The position numbers and the translations under genes were made by a program. The notes under the pieces were generated by a model that ran no database searches, had not been told where the DNA came from, and saw only the letters and a program-made list of their open reading frames with translations. Shown in pieces: positions 12,997 to 21,838 of a stretch of 64,000 nt of DNA. This DNA comes from Roseibacillus sp. (GTDB lineage: Bacteria; Verrucomicrobiota; Verrucomicrobiia; Verrucomicrobiales; Akkermansiaceae). Every line of letters begins with the position of its first letter. Positions within the stretch are counted from its first letter, which is position 1. The DNA lies in contig JAPKFB010000011.1 of NCBI GenBank assembly GCA_028821775.1, positions 1 through 64,000 on the forward strand, given 5' to 3'.

Positions 12997-13105
12997 ACAC
13001 GCCCCCCAATTCCCGCATCCCTCTTAAAGTCGAGGGATGATGGCTCATCCTCTCATTCCATCGAGAGTGAGAATCTTTGGAGACGCCTCTATTTGCGCCT
13101 CCCTT

Positions 13106-13433
13106 CCCCGCAGGAATTTCAAGCGCGCTGGACTGAGCACCCTCATCGAAGTTCGCGAAAGCTCCACTCTTCAGGTTCTCCCTCAATTGAAATTTGAGCA
13201 TCGTCCGCCCCACGGACTTCGTGTTCCTCGACTCCGATACAGACGACCCGAATCTCCACGGAATTCGCAGGCTCTTCGATCTGATCGAAGCCAGTCCCCG
13301 CGTCGAGGCCAGCGCCCTGCAAACCGTCGGAAGCAATGGCTACGATGGCTTCGCGATCGCAGTAGTCATCGCCTGGTCGCTGCGATCGCCTCCCCGGCAA
13401 TCCGACCGGTGGTCCAAGCCGATTGAAAATTGA
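13106..13433 (+). pseudogene. decayed O-methyltransferase fragment
   Basis: Two frames together encode the C-terminal half of a class I SAM-dependent O-methyltransferase. One frame (about 13106-13189) gives NFKRAGLSTLIEVRESSTL and VLPQL. The other (about 13194 on) gives DFVFLDSDTDD, LFDLIEASPRVEASALQTVG and YDGFAIAVV, the usual family C-terminus. The frames do not join: a stop at 13188-13190 separates them. The SAM-binding N-terminal half is missing between the helicase stop and this point. The tail overlaps the end of the convergent flavoprotein gene. Family assignment is by recognised motif order. Confidence 0.7.
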
Positions 13434-14589
13434 AGCCGCCCGTGATTCCATCAATGTCGAGGACCTCGCCCGCGAAGTAGAGCCCGGGCACCACCTTGCT
13501 CTCCATCGTTTTGAGATTCACGTCGCGCAAGCGCACCCCTCCGCACGTCACAAACTCCTCCCTGTTCAAGCTCTTGCCCCGCACCACAAATTTCCCTTGG
13601 AGCAACTCCTTGAGCAATCCTCGCTCGTGCTCCTTGGTCAGGTTCGACCACAGCGTGTCGGCTCCCACCCCCACCGTCTCGCACAGGCGATCCCACAGCC
13701 GGCGGGGAAATTGCTCGAGCGGACTGCGGGTCCTCACCTTGCGGGCGCCATGACGCTGCCGCTGCTCGCTGAGCAGGGAGGTCACTCGTTCCGCTCCCTC
13801 CCCCCCACTCCAGTCCACCAACAAATCGAATTGGTAGTCGAGGCCAGCCATCTCGCGCGCGCCCAGCGCAGACAATTTCAGGATCGCGGGACCGCTCAGC
13901 CCCCAGTGTGTAATGAGAAGCGGACCCTCTGAACTCAAGCGGCCGGCCCGCACCACCGCCGAGCCCACCGAGACTCCCGGCAAGCCATCCAGCCGCGGGT
14001 CCTCGATGTGAAAGGTGAACAGCGAAGGAACCGGCGGAGCCACCTCGTGCCCCAGATCTTCTGCGGGCTTGCGAGCCGCACCACTCCGCACTCCGCCGGT
14101 GGCCACCAGGACACATTCGGCCACCAACTCTTCTCCCTCACCCGTTTGGATCAAAAATCCCCCTCCCTCCCGCAGGGTGATCCCCTTCACTCCACACTTC
14201 GTCTGCCACTCCACCCCCAGTTTGCGCGCCGCTCCCGTCAGGCAATCGATGATGCTGTGCGAGTCATCGGTGACAGGAAAGATCCGCCCATCCGCTTCCG
14301 TCTTCAGTTTCACTCCGCGACTCTCAAACCAGTCCACGGTGTCACTCACTTGCCATCGATGAAAGGGACCAAGCAGACTTCTGCGCCCACGGGGGTAGCT
14401 TTCCACCAAGTCCGAGATCTCAAAACACGCATGAGTCACGTTGCAACGCCCTCCCCCTGAGATCTTCACCTTGTCCAGGACCTCCGGCCCCTTCTCAAGA
14501 ATCAAGACCTCCTCCACGCCAGATTCCGCGCAACTGATGCCTCCAAAAAATCCTGCCGCCCCTCCTCCAATCACAATCAACCTGCGCAT
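13366..14589 (-). CDS. HI0933-family FAD-dependent oxidoreductase
   Basis: Flavoprotein of 407 residues. The N-terminal Rossmann motif VIGGGAAGFFGG binds FAD, KISGGGRCNVTH is the family hallmark, and the C-terminal GITGGFNFQSAWTTGRIAG completes the FAD site. Relatives are annotated as aminoacetone oxidase-like or BaiN-like; the substrate here is unknown. The frame opens at 14673, but the ATG at 14589 starts directly before the Rossmann strand (MRRLIVIGGG). It is divergent from rapA, 44 bp away. Confidence 0.9.
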   Translation of the reverse strand: MRRLIVIGGGAAGFFGGISCAESGVEEVLILEKGPEVLDKVKISGGGRCNVTHACFEISDLVESYPRGRRSLLGPFHRWQVSDTVDWFESRGVKLKTEADGRIFPVTDDSHSIIDCLTGAARKLGVEWQTKCGVKGITLREGGGFLIQTGEGEELVAECVLVATGGVRSGAARKPAEDLGHEVAPPVPSLFTFHIEDPRLDGLPGVSVGSAVVRAGRLSSEGPLLITHWGLSGPAILKLSALGAREMAGLDYQFDLLVDWSGGEGAERVTSLLSEQRQRHGARKVRTRSPLEQFPRRLWDRLCETVGVGADTLWSNLTKEHERGLLKELLQGKFVVRGKSLNREEFVTCGGVRLRDVNLKTMESKVVPGLYFAGEVLDIDGITGGFNFQSAWTTGRIAGEAIAATRR

Positions 14590-14633
14590 CGCAGACGAGC
14601 CTGTGACATCTCCCCCGCTTTCACAATCATCCA

Positions 14634-17462
14634 ATGATTCCGAACAACAAATTTCGGTCGAGAAACAAACCACTCGCGCCTTGCCTCTTTCCTGTCACCC
14701 CTTCACCCTCCGCACCCGTGCAACTCCCCCTCCCCGGCCAACGTTGGATTAGTGGTTCACAACCAGAGCTTGGACTTGGACTTGTCATTGCGGTCGAAGG
14801 TGACCGCATGGAAGTCTGCTTTCCCGCCGCCGAAGAGATGCGGCAATATGTCTTTTCCTCCGCTCCGCTCATTCGCGTGCAGTTCAATCCCGGCGATCGC
14901 ATCAAGGATCAGGCTGCCATCGATTTTACCATCGATCGCGTCGAAGAGCGCGACGGCCTCTTCGTCTATCACTGTGGCGAGACCGAAGTCCCCGAGGAAC
15001 AGCTTTTCGACTCGCTGAGCTTTATCAAGCCCGAAGAGCGCCTCCTCGCGGGCCAGTGCGATGACCTCCGCAGTTTCGACCTGCGCACCCTGGCTCTCGG
15101 ACACAATACCCGCCTCCGACAATCCCCTGCCCGGGGCTTCACCGGGGCCCGCATCGACCTCATTCCGCACCAGATCGCCATCGCCTCCGAGGCCGTCAAC
15201 CGCCTGGCCCCCCGCCTCCTCCTCGCCGACGAGGTTGGCCTCGGCAAGACCATCGAGGCCTGTCTCATCCTCCACCGCCTCCACCTCACCGGCCGCGCCG
15301 ACCGGATCCTCATTCTCGTCCCCGAACCGCTTGTCCACCAGTGGTTCATCGAGCTCCTGCGCCGCTTCAATTTCCTCTTTGCCCTCTTCGACGAGGAGCG
15401 CTGCGCCGCCATCGAGGCGAATGAAGACGCCGGCAACCCGTTTCTCGACAGCCAGCTCATCATCTGTGCGACCGAGTTTCTCGCCAACCATCCCAAGCGC
15501 GCCGAAGAGGCCCGAATGTCCGGCTTCGATCTTCTCATTGTGGATGAGGCTCATCACCTCGAGTGGCACCCGGATGATCCCAGCCCCGCCTACGCCCTGG
15601 TCGATTCTCTCGCGCGCATCACGGAAGCCATTCTTTTGCTCACGGCCACTCCCCAACAACTTGGCCCCGAGGGACACTTCGCGCGCCTGCGAATTCTCGA
15701 TCCGGATCGCTACGATGACCTGGCCACCTTCCAGGCCGAAGCCAAGGGCTACGAACCGCTCGCGGACCTGGTCGCCCGCCTCGCCGAGGGCGAACTTCCC
15801 ACCAAGAACGACCTATCCCTGATCGCAGGGCGTTCCCCGCGCGCCGAAGAGGCCGCGAAGACTCTCCGCGAAAATCCCACTGATGAGAACACGCGCAAGG
15901 AACTCATTGATGATTTGATTGATTCCTTTGGCACCGGCCGCGTGATGTTTCGCAACACCCGCGAACGATTGACCGGGTTCCCGGATCGCAAACTCCACCT
16001 CACTTCCCTCCCCGTTTCCGAGGGTCAAGACGAACTCGAAGTGCGCATCAGCTGGCTCGCGGATTTTCTTCGAGAGGATGCCGATCGCAAGGTCGTTTTG
16101 ATCTGCCACAGCCTCACGATGGCCGAGACGATCCGGGACGTCCTTCTGACCCACCTCCAGGTTGAGATCGCCCTCTTCCACGAGGACCTCACCCTTCTCC
16201 AGCGTGATCGCAACGCGGCCTGGTTCGCCGAGGCGGAAGGCGCCCGCATTCTGATCTGTTCCGAGATTGGCTCAGAGGGCCGCAACTTCCAGTTTGCTCA
16301 CCACCTCGTTCTCTTTGACCTGCCCGATGATCCCGAACTTCTTGAGCAACGGATTGGACGCCTCGACCGCATCGGCCAGACGGAAACGATCAATCTTCAT
16401 GTTCCGGTCGCGGAAGGCGGCCGCGAGGAATTACTGGCCCGCTGGTATTCCGAAGGACTCGATGCCTTCGAGCACTCGTTGAAAGGGGCCGCCAATCTCT
16501 CCGCCGCCCTCGGCCCCGAGCTGGCCGATCTCCAAGATCATCCCAACGCGGCCAAGTTCGAGAACTTTCTCAAGCGATCCCTTGCCCTGCGCGAAGAGGT
16601 CGCCCTCGAACTCAGGAGCGGACATGACCGTCTCCTTGAATTGGGTGCCCCAGCCCCACACAAGACTGCGGAACTCATTCAATACATATCCAATGCCGAT
16701 CACGATCCGAGCTTCGAGAAGTTCGTCATCCGCCTCTTCGATCATCTCGGTCTCACCATCGAGGATCTGTCCCTGCGCAGCTATGTGTTCCAACCCGGCG
16801 AACGGCTGAGCGATGCCTTCGCCGACTTTCCGGAAGACGGGCTCTCCGTGACCTTCGATCGCAACTCCGCCCTCGCTCGTGAGGACATCGCCTTCATGAC
16901 GCCCGACCACCCCATTTTCCGCGATGCGCTCGGAGTTCTTCTCAGCCGCGAGCAGGGCAACTGCACCTTCGGACACTGGAAGACCGCTCGGGGGAAAACC
17001 ATGCTCCTCGAATGCCACTTCGTCCTCGAGTGCCTCGCTCCAGTCCGGTTGCATGCGGATCGTTTTCTTCCTCCAACCGCGTTCCGGGTGGTGGTCGATC
17101 ACAAGGGCGCAGATCATAGCGACGATCCCGCTCTGCTCAGCGCAACGATTGAACCTGGCAGTCCGCGCAAACTCGTTTCTCAGCAAGTTTTTCGACAGGA
17201 GATTCTGCCCGCGATGTTGAAGAAGGCGGAGGAGATCATCAGCGGGCAGGCGAAGTTGCAGATCCGCGATGCGAAGCGCAATGCCAAGAAATCTCTCGCC
17301 GCCGAGATCGAGCGACTGGAAGAACTCGCCCAACGCAACAGGCACATCGCATCATCCGAGATCGAGGAACTCGCCTCCCATCGGGACGAACTCCTCAAGC
17401 TCCTCGCCCAGTCCAGATTGCGACTCGATGCCATCCGCCTCATCTGGCGTGCTCCGGGCTAG
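14634..17462 (+). CDS. rapA: RapA-type RNA-polymerase-associated SWI2/SNF2 ATPase
   Basis: Protein of up to 942 residues (E. coli RapA is 968). The RapA N-terminal segment GQRWISGSQPELGLG is present, followed by SNF2 motifs: ADEVGLGKTIEA (Walker A), LIVDEAHHLEW (DEAH), LLLTATPQQLG, and the helicase C-terminal motifs ICSEIGSEGRNFQ and QRIGRLDRIGQ. A RapA-specific C-terminal region ends in a predicted coiled coil (AKKSLAAEIERLEELAQRN). It recycles RNA polymerase during transcription. By comparison with E. coli the GTG at 14718 is a plausible shorter start; 14634 is the first ATG. Confidence 0.93.
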   Translation: MIPNNKFRSRNKPLAPCLFPVTPSPSAPVQLPLPGQRWISGSQPELGLGLVIAVEGDRMEVCFPAAEEMRQYVFSSAPLIRVQFNPGDRIKDQAAIDFTIDRVEERDGLFVYHCGETEVPEEQLFDSLSFIKPEERLLAGQCDDLRSFDLRTLALGHNTRLRQSPARGFTGARIDLIPHQIAIASEAVNRLAPRLLLADEVGLGKTIEACLILHRLHLTGRADRILILVPEPLVHQWFIELLRRFNFLFALFDEERCAAIEANEDAGNPFLDSQLIICATEFLANHPKRAEEARMSGFDLLIVDEAHHLEWHPDDPSPAYALVDSLARITEAILLLTATPQQLGPEGHFARLRILDPDRYDDLATFQAEAKGYEPLADLVARLAEGELPTKNDLSLIAGRSPRAEEAAKTLRENPTDENTRKELIDDLIDSFGTGRVMFRNTRERLTGFPDRKLHLTSLPVSEGQDELEVRISWLADFLREDADRKVVLICHSLTMAETIRDVLLTHLQVEIALFHEDLTLLQRDRNAAWFAEAEGARILICSEIGSEGRNFQFAHHLVLFDLPDDPELLEQRIGRLDRIGQTETINLHVPVAEGGREELLARWYSEGLDAFEHSLKGAANLSAALGPELADLQDHPNAAKFENFLKRSLALREEVALELRSGHDRLLELGAPAPHKTAELIQYISNADHDPSFEKFVIRLFDHLGLTIEDLSLRSYVFQPGERLSDAFADFPEDGLSVTFDRNSALAREDIAFMTPDHPIFRDALGVLLSREQGNCTFGHWKTARGKTMLLECHFVLECLAPVRLHADRFLPPTAFRVVVDHKGADHSDDPALLSATIEPGSPRKLVSQQVFRQEILPAMLKKAEEIISGQAKLQIRDAKRNAKKSLAAEIERLEELAQRNRHIASSEIEELASHRDELLKLLAQSRLRLDAIRLIWRAPG

Positions 17463-18022
17463 AGCTCGGTCGAGGATCAGGAAGTATAGTCTCGATCTCG
17501 CAAGGAAGCCCGGAAGGGTAGAGTCGAGAATCGGGTCGTCCCTTCCGTCTTCGCTCCTCTCCTGGCACATTCCTCCAGCTCATTCAGAGCATTCCCAGCC
17601 TCTTCGACAAGGCGGAGGAAATCCACAACCAAAGGCCAACTTCGCTACCTCATCGAAGAACTCCTTGAAGTCGATTCCCCTCAGACGTTTTACGCAGGCA
17701 CTTTCCGCTTCACGGAGTTCCCGCCTCTCAACGAAGGCGCACTCGCCACCATCCCTCGCCCCAAAGACTCTGCTCCAGCCGATGCGACCTTCCGCGCCAT
17801 GATCCGTATCACCGAACTGGGACCGGCGAGTCATGAGCACCCTGCTTCGCTTTCTTCTAACCGCGACCGAGGCCTCTCAACTCTCGGCCGCGGTTTACGC
17901 ACAGAGCCCCGATCCCGGAGGGCACACCCAACTTGTCCACCTGACCGACAGAAAGCGCAGAACAAACATCGGCCCATTCAGTAGTTGTTCGGCAATCAGG
18001 ATTCACTCTGCTAGGAGAGGAC
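17463..18022 (+). other. gene-free stretch with possible decayed coding sequence
   Basis: 560 bp between rapA and the oligopeptidase gene without an intact gene. Protein-like segments appear in different plus frames: SLFDKAEEIHNQRPT near 17596, then RYLIEELLEVDSPQTFYAG and FRFTEFPPLNEG to ITELG (about 17645-17823), then LLRFLLTATEASQLSAAVYA and HTQLVHLTDRKRR (about 17836-17960). They do not form one frame and match no family that I recognise. Gene decay is the best guess. Confidence 0.3.
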
Positions 18023-20122
18023 ATGCACCGCCCTCTCCTCTTTCTTACCCTCGGCCCGGCGCTCTTCGCGCAACCTCTGCCCTATCCGGAGGCGCGGCGC
18101 GAGGCCGTGGTGGAGACTCTCCATGGCGTCACCCTGACCGACCACTACCGCTGGTTGGAGGATGATAACTCGAAGGAAACCGCCGCCTGGGTGAAGGCCC
18201 AGAACAAGGTGACCTTTGGTTACCTCGAAGCCATTCCGGCTCGCGAACGAATCGCGAAACGCCTCACGGAGCTCTACGACAACGAACGCTTCGGAATTCC
18301 ACTCCAAAGAGGCGCCCGCTACTTCTTCTCCAAAAACGACGGACTGCAGAACCAAAGTGTCCTCTACACCACCGAGTCCCTCGACCACCAGGCGCGAGTT
18401 CTCCTCGATCCCAACAAACTCTCCGCGGACGGGACGGTCGCCCTCTCAAGCTACCAAGTCTCTGACGACGGCAACTACCTTGCTTACGCGATTTCTCGTT
18501 CGGGCTCCGACTGGAAGGAGTGGCACGTGCGCGACATCCGGACGGGCAAGGACCTCGCCGAGAAGATCAAGTGGTCCAAGTTCTCAGGCGCTTCGTGGTC
18601 GAAGGATCACAAGGGATTCTACTACTCCCGCTATGCCGCGCCCAAGGAGGGCGAGGAGCTCAAGGGCACCAACTTTAACATGAAGGTCTACTACCACCGC
18701 GTGGGCAGGGCACAGGCGGAAGACAAGCTCATCTACGAGCGCCCCGATCATCCAAAGTGGGGGTTGGGTGCGGGCCCGAGCGACGACGGCAAGTATCTCC
18801 TCCTCCACGTATGGGTCGGATCTGCAGACAAGAATGGATTTTTCTACCGCGACCTCTCCAACGAGAAGTCTCCCTTTGTCGAACTGCTCAAGGATTTCGA
18901 TGCGAGCTATGACTTCATCGACAACGAGGACACCAAGTTCTGGTTTCAAACCAATCTTGACGCACCCCGCGGGCGCATCATTGAAATTGATACTGCCCAT
19001 CCCGAGCGCGTGAATTGGAAGACCATCGTTCCGGAATCAAGCGATACCCTCAGCGAGGTGAACCTGGTTGGGAATCAGTTCCTTTGCAGTTACATGCACG
19101 ATGCCCACATCGTGGTGCGACGCTATAATTTGACCGGCAAATCCCTCGGCGAGATCAAACTGCCCGACTTGGGCTCTGCCTCCGGCTTTCGCGGCAAACG
19201 GAGTCAGCTCGAAACGTTCTACGCCTTCAGCTCCTTTACCTCCCCTCACAGCATTTATCGCTACGATCTCAAATCCGGGGAGAGCACCGTGCATCGCAAG
19301 CCGAACATTAAGTTTGATCCCTCTCAATTCGAAACAAGGCAGGTGTTTTACCCCAGTAAGGATAGCACCAGGATCCCCATGTTCATCGTGAGCCGCAAAG
19401 GCCTCACCCTCGATGGAAACAATCCCACCCTCCTCTACGCCTACGGCGGATTCAACATCAGCCTCAAACCACGGTTCTCCAGTTCGATCATCGCGTGGCT
19501 CGAACTGGGTGGCGTCTACGTGATGGCGAACCTGCGCGGCGGTGGCGAATATGGCGAAGATTGGCACCATGCCGGGAAAATGCATCGCAAACAAAATGTC
19601 TTCGACGACTTCATCGCCGCTGGGGAATGGCTCATCGCGCACAATTACACGAGTTCCAGGAAACTTGCGATTTCCGGAGGGAGCAACGGAGGACTCCTGG
19701 TGGGAGCCTGCATGACACAGCGTCCCGAACTCTTCCAGGTTGCCCTCCCCGCGGTCGGAGTGCTCGACATGCTGCGCTTCCACAAGTTCACCATCGGCTG
19801 GGCCTGGACCAAGGAATATGGCACTCCCGATGATGCGGACGATTTCAAAGTCCTTCACGCCTACTCCCCCTACCACAACCTCAGGAAGGGAACCCGTTAT
19901 CCATCCACCATGATCACGACCGGAGATCACGACGATCGGGTCGTCCCCGCCCACAGCTTCAAATTTGCAGCAGCTCTCCAAGAGGCCCACCGGGGAGAGA
20001 ATCCGGTCCTCATTCGCATCGAAACCAAGGCTGGTCACGGCGCGGGCAAACCGACCAAGATGCGCATCCAGGCTGCCGCCGACAAGTGGGCCTTCCTTGT
20101 GAAGGAACTCGGAATGGAATAG
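18023..20122 (+). CDS. prolyl oligopeptidase (S9A family), exported
   Basis: Serine peptidase of 699 residues that cleaves short peptides after proline. A signal peptide (LLFLTLGPALFA) is followed by the N-terminal lid segment (DHYRWLED), a seven-bladed propeller and a C-terminal alpha/beta hydrolase domain. The catalytic triad is visible: Ser554 in SGGSNGGLL, Asp638 in DHDDRVVP and His672 in KAGHGAGK. An AGGAG ribosome-binding site precedes the ATG. Length matches the family (about 700). It probably acts in the periplasm in peptide scavenging. Confidence 0.94.
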   Translation: MHRPLLFLTLGPALFAQPLPYPEARREAVVETLHGVTLTDHYRWLEDDNSKETAAWVKAQNKVTFGYLEAIPARERIAKRLTELYDNERFGIPLQRGARYFFSKNDGLQNQSVLYTTESLDHQARVLLDPNKLSADGTVALSSYQVSDDGNYLAYAISRSGSDWKEWHVRDIRTGKDLAEKIKWSKFSGASWSKDHKGFYYSRYAAPKEGEELKGTNFNMKVYYHRVGRAQAEDKLIYERPDHPKWGLGAGPSDDGKYLLLHVWVGSADKNGFFYRDLSNEKSPFVELLKDFDASYDFIDNEDTKFWFQTNLDAPRGRIIEIDTAHPERVNWKTIVPESSDTLSEVNLVGNQFLCSYMHDAHIVVRRYNLTGKSLGEIKLPDLGSASGFRGKRSQLETFYAFSSFTSPHSIYRYDLKSGESTVHRKPNIKFDPSQFETRQVFYPSKDSTRIPMFIVSRKGLTLDGNNPTLLYAYGGFNISLKPRFSSSIIAWLELGGVYVMANLRGGGEYGEDWHHAGKMHRKQNVFDDFIAAGEWLIAHNYTSSRKLAISGGSNGGLLVGACMTQRPELFQVALPAVGVLDMLRFHKFTIGWAWTKEYGTPDDADDFKVLHAYSPYHNLRKGTRYPSTMITTGDHDDRVVPAHSFKFAAALQEAHRGENPVLIRIETKAGHGAGKPTKMRIQAAADKWAFLVKELGME

Positions 20123-20162
20123 CTCGCCTTGCATTCAAGCACGCTCCCGCTAGATTCCTCCC

Positions 20163-20576
20163 ATGCGAACGAATGCCGCTCTTGCCTTAGGACTCATTTG
20201 CGCCATCGGACTGGTCAGGGCAGCCGACGACGAGAAACCGGCTGGACCCATCACCCACCTCGATGCCCCGGCGGCCGCCAAACTGCTCGCCGAGAAGGAA
20301 GAGAAGAAGCGACCCGTCATCATCGATATCCGCACCCTGCGCGAGTACGAGGAAGGGCATCTCAAGGGCGCCAAACAAATCGATTTCCTGGGACCGGAGT
20401 TTGAAGTGCAAATCTCCAAGCTCGACCTCAAGCAACCCTACCTAGTGCATTGTCGCAGCGGCGGTCGGAGTTCGGAGTCGCTCAAACTTTGGAAGAAACT
20501 CGGCTTCAAGAAAGTCTACCATCTCGACGGTGGCATCCTGGCTTGGACGAAAGCAAAGCTCCCTGTGGAGAAGTAA
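20163..20576 (+). CDS. exported rhodanese-like protein
   Basis: Single-domain rhodanese of 137 residues with a signal peptide (ALALGLICAIGLVRA). VIIDIRTLREYEEGH is the first conserved block and VHCRSGGRS is the active-site loop with the persulfide-carrying Cys. The typical role is sulfur transfer or redox chemistry in the periplasm. It follows the oligopeptidase by 40 bp and precedes a small membrane protein by 18 bp, so the latter two are likely co-transcribed. Confidence 0.88.
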   Translation: MRTNAALALGLICAIGLVRAADDEKPAGPITHLDAPAAAKLLAEKEEKKRPVIIDIRTLREYEEGHLKGAKQIDFLGPEFEVQISKLDLKQPYLVHCRSGGRSSESLKLWKKLGFKKVYHLDGGILAWTKAKLPVEK

Positions 20577-20594
20577 GCCCCCACCCCTGAGGAG

Positions 20595-20906
20595 ATGCTC
20601 AAATCCGCCATTGGCCGCGTGCGCCTCATGGGACTCCTGGAGGGCACCTCGTCCCTCTATCTCTTCTGTGTCGCCATGCCCCAAAAGTGGATCGGAGGCA
20701 ATGAAGAGGCCGTCCGAATTCCCGGTTGGATTCACGGCGCCCTCTTCACCATCCTCTGTCTTGCCATTCTCCTCGCTTGGAAACCAGCCGGCTGGTCAAT
20801 GAAAACCTGCTCCAAGATCTTCCTTGCGGCCGTCATTCCGATCGGGCCCTTTGTGATCGAATCGTGGCTGGGACGAGAGGATCAACGCGTGCGGGACGCT
20901 TCCTAG
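20595..20906 (+). CDS. DUF3817 small membrane protein
   Basis: Protein of 103 residues with three hydrophobic segments. The DUF3817 pattern is clear: LMGLLEGTSSLYLF at the N-terminus, EAVRIPGWIHGALF in the middle and GPFVIESWL at the C-terminus. Biochemical function of the family is unknown. A GAGGAG ribosome-binding site overlaps the approach to the ATG, 18 bp after the rhodanese stop, suggesting an operon. Confidence 0.85.
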   Translation: MLKSAIGRVRLMGLLEGTSSLYLFCVAMPQKWIGGNEEAVRIPGWIHGALFTILCLAILLAWKPAGWSMKTCSKIFLAAVIPIGPFVIESWLGREDQRVRDAS

Positions 20907-21389
20907 CAGCTGCCATGATGGCTAAGATCTGCTAGGATAGGACGATCACTCACTTTGGATTTCTCCAAGCCGGAATAATTGGTAACGGGGCAATCCATGC
21001 CTTGCCCCTCCGGACGAATCCGGTTGGTGGAGAGACAGATCTTAGGGGCGCGCCGATTCTCGAGGCGGGAGAATGCCCGTGAACTTGGAACTGTTAATCT
21101 TGAACGTGCCCTCAAGAAAAAACACTCCGCCGCAAAGACAGACCTCCTTCTTTAGAATTTTCCGAATCGTTATCATTGGATTCCAACGTGGAGTATTCGC
21201 AATGCTGCCAGATCAATCAATTTGTAAAGTGTGTTTCCGAACCGTAGAGACCCGTCGCGCAAATCCCAGCCTCGGCAGGAGCGAAAAGCCTCGATTGACT
21301 CCCGAATTTTCCCACGTGTTGAAGGGCACTTCCTCCGGGAGTCACGTCGCTGTTGTTATCACTCTGATCGCCGGTCACCCATCACGGCC
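20907..21389. other. gene-free region between convergent genes
   Basis: About 480 bp between the DUF3817 gene and the convergent DksA-like gene. It is more AT-rich after 21070 than the neighbouring genes. No open frame with protein character was found. It contains a pair of adjacent hairpins (separate entry) and a weaker stem ATTCTC/GAGAAT at 21056-21074. Confidence 0.5.
20987..21023. ncRNA. candidate structured element: two tandem hairpins
   Basis: GGGGCAA (20987-20993) pairs with TTGCCCC (21002-21008). One base later, CCGGA-CGAA-TCCGG forms a second stem (21010-21023). Both are perfect and lie in a gene-free region. There is no T-tract on either strand, so a simple terminator is not favoured. 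Strand and function unknown. Confidence 0.25.
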
Positions 21390-21749
21390 TTAGCGCCCGC
21401 GTGGCACCTGGATGCGCTTCGAACACGCTCCGCAAAGAATCGCCTCAGGCCGCTGCTCCAGCCGGGCATAAGCGATCCATTCCTCACAGCCCTCGCAAAT
21501 CCCGTAGCTTCCCTCATCCATTTTGCGCAGCGCTTCCTGCAACTCGTGGATGCGCTGATTGCGACTTCGTGATGCCGCCTTACGGACTTCTTCCATCTGC
21601 ATGGAATCGAGTCGGGAAAGCCGCCCGATCGCCACATCGACCGCCACCGCCTGGGGATCCACTTCTTCGTTGGTGGCCTCTGCCCGCAGCTTCTCGAGCT
21701 CGGCCCGAGCCCCGATTTCAAGCTCAATCTGTTCATCCACACTCAGCAT
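21390..21749 (-). CDS. DksA/TraR-family zinc-finger protein
   Basis: Protein of 119 residues with an N-terminal helical hairpin and a C-terminal four-cysteine zinc finger (CEGCEEW ... ILCGAC). The finger is preceded by MDEGSYGICEGC, as in DksA. DksA-type proteins bind the RNA polymerase secondary channel and modify the stringent response; whether this shorter form does so is unproven. The ATG at 21749 is preferred over an extended frame from 21794. It is divergent from the C25 peptidase gene. Confidence 0.88.
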   Translation of the reverse strand: MLSVDEQIELEIGARAELEKLRAEATNEEVDPQAVAVDVAIGRLSRLDSMQMEEVRKAASRSRNQRIHELQEALRKMDEGSYGICEGCEEWIAYARLEQRPEAILCGACSKRIQVPRGR

Positions 21750-21838
21750 CAACCAAGCATGCGCGCTCCGCGGGTTCCTGGCAAGATTGCGCACAGGAAT
21801 AGCTGGCCACGTCGCTTTGAGGTTGAGAATCTCACTTC

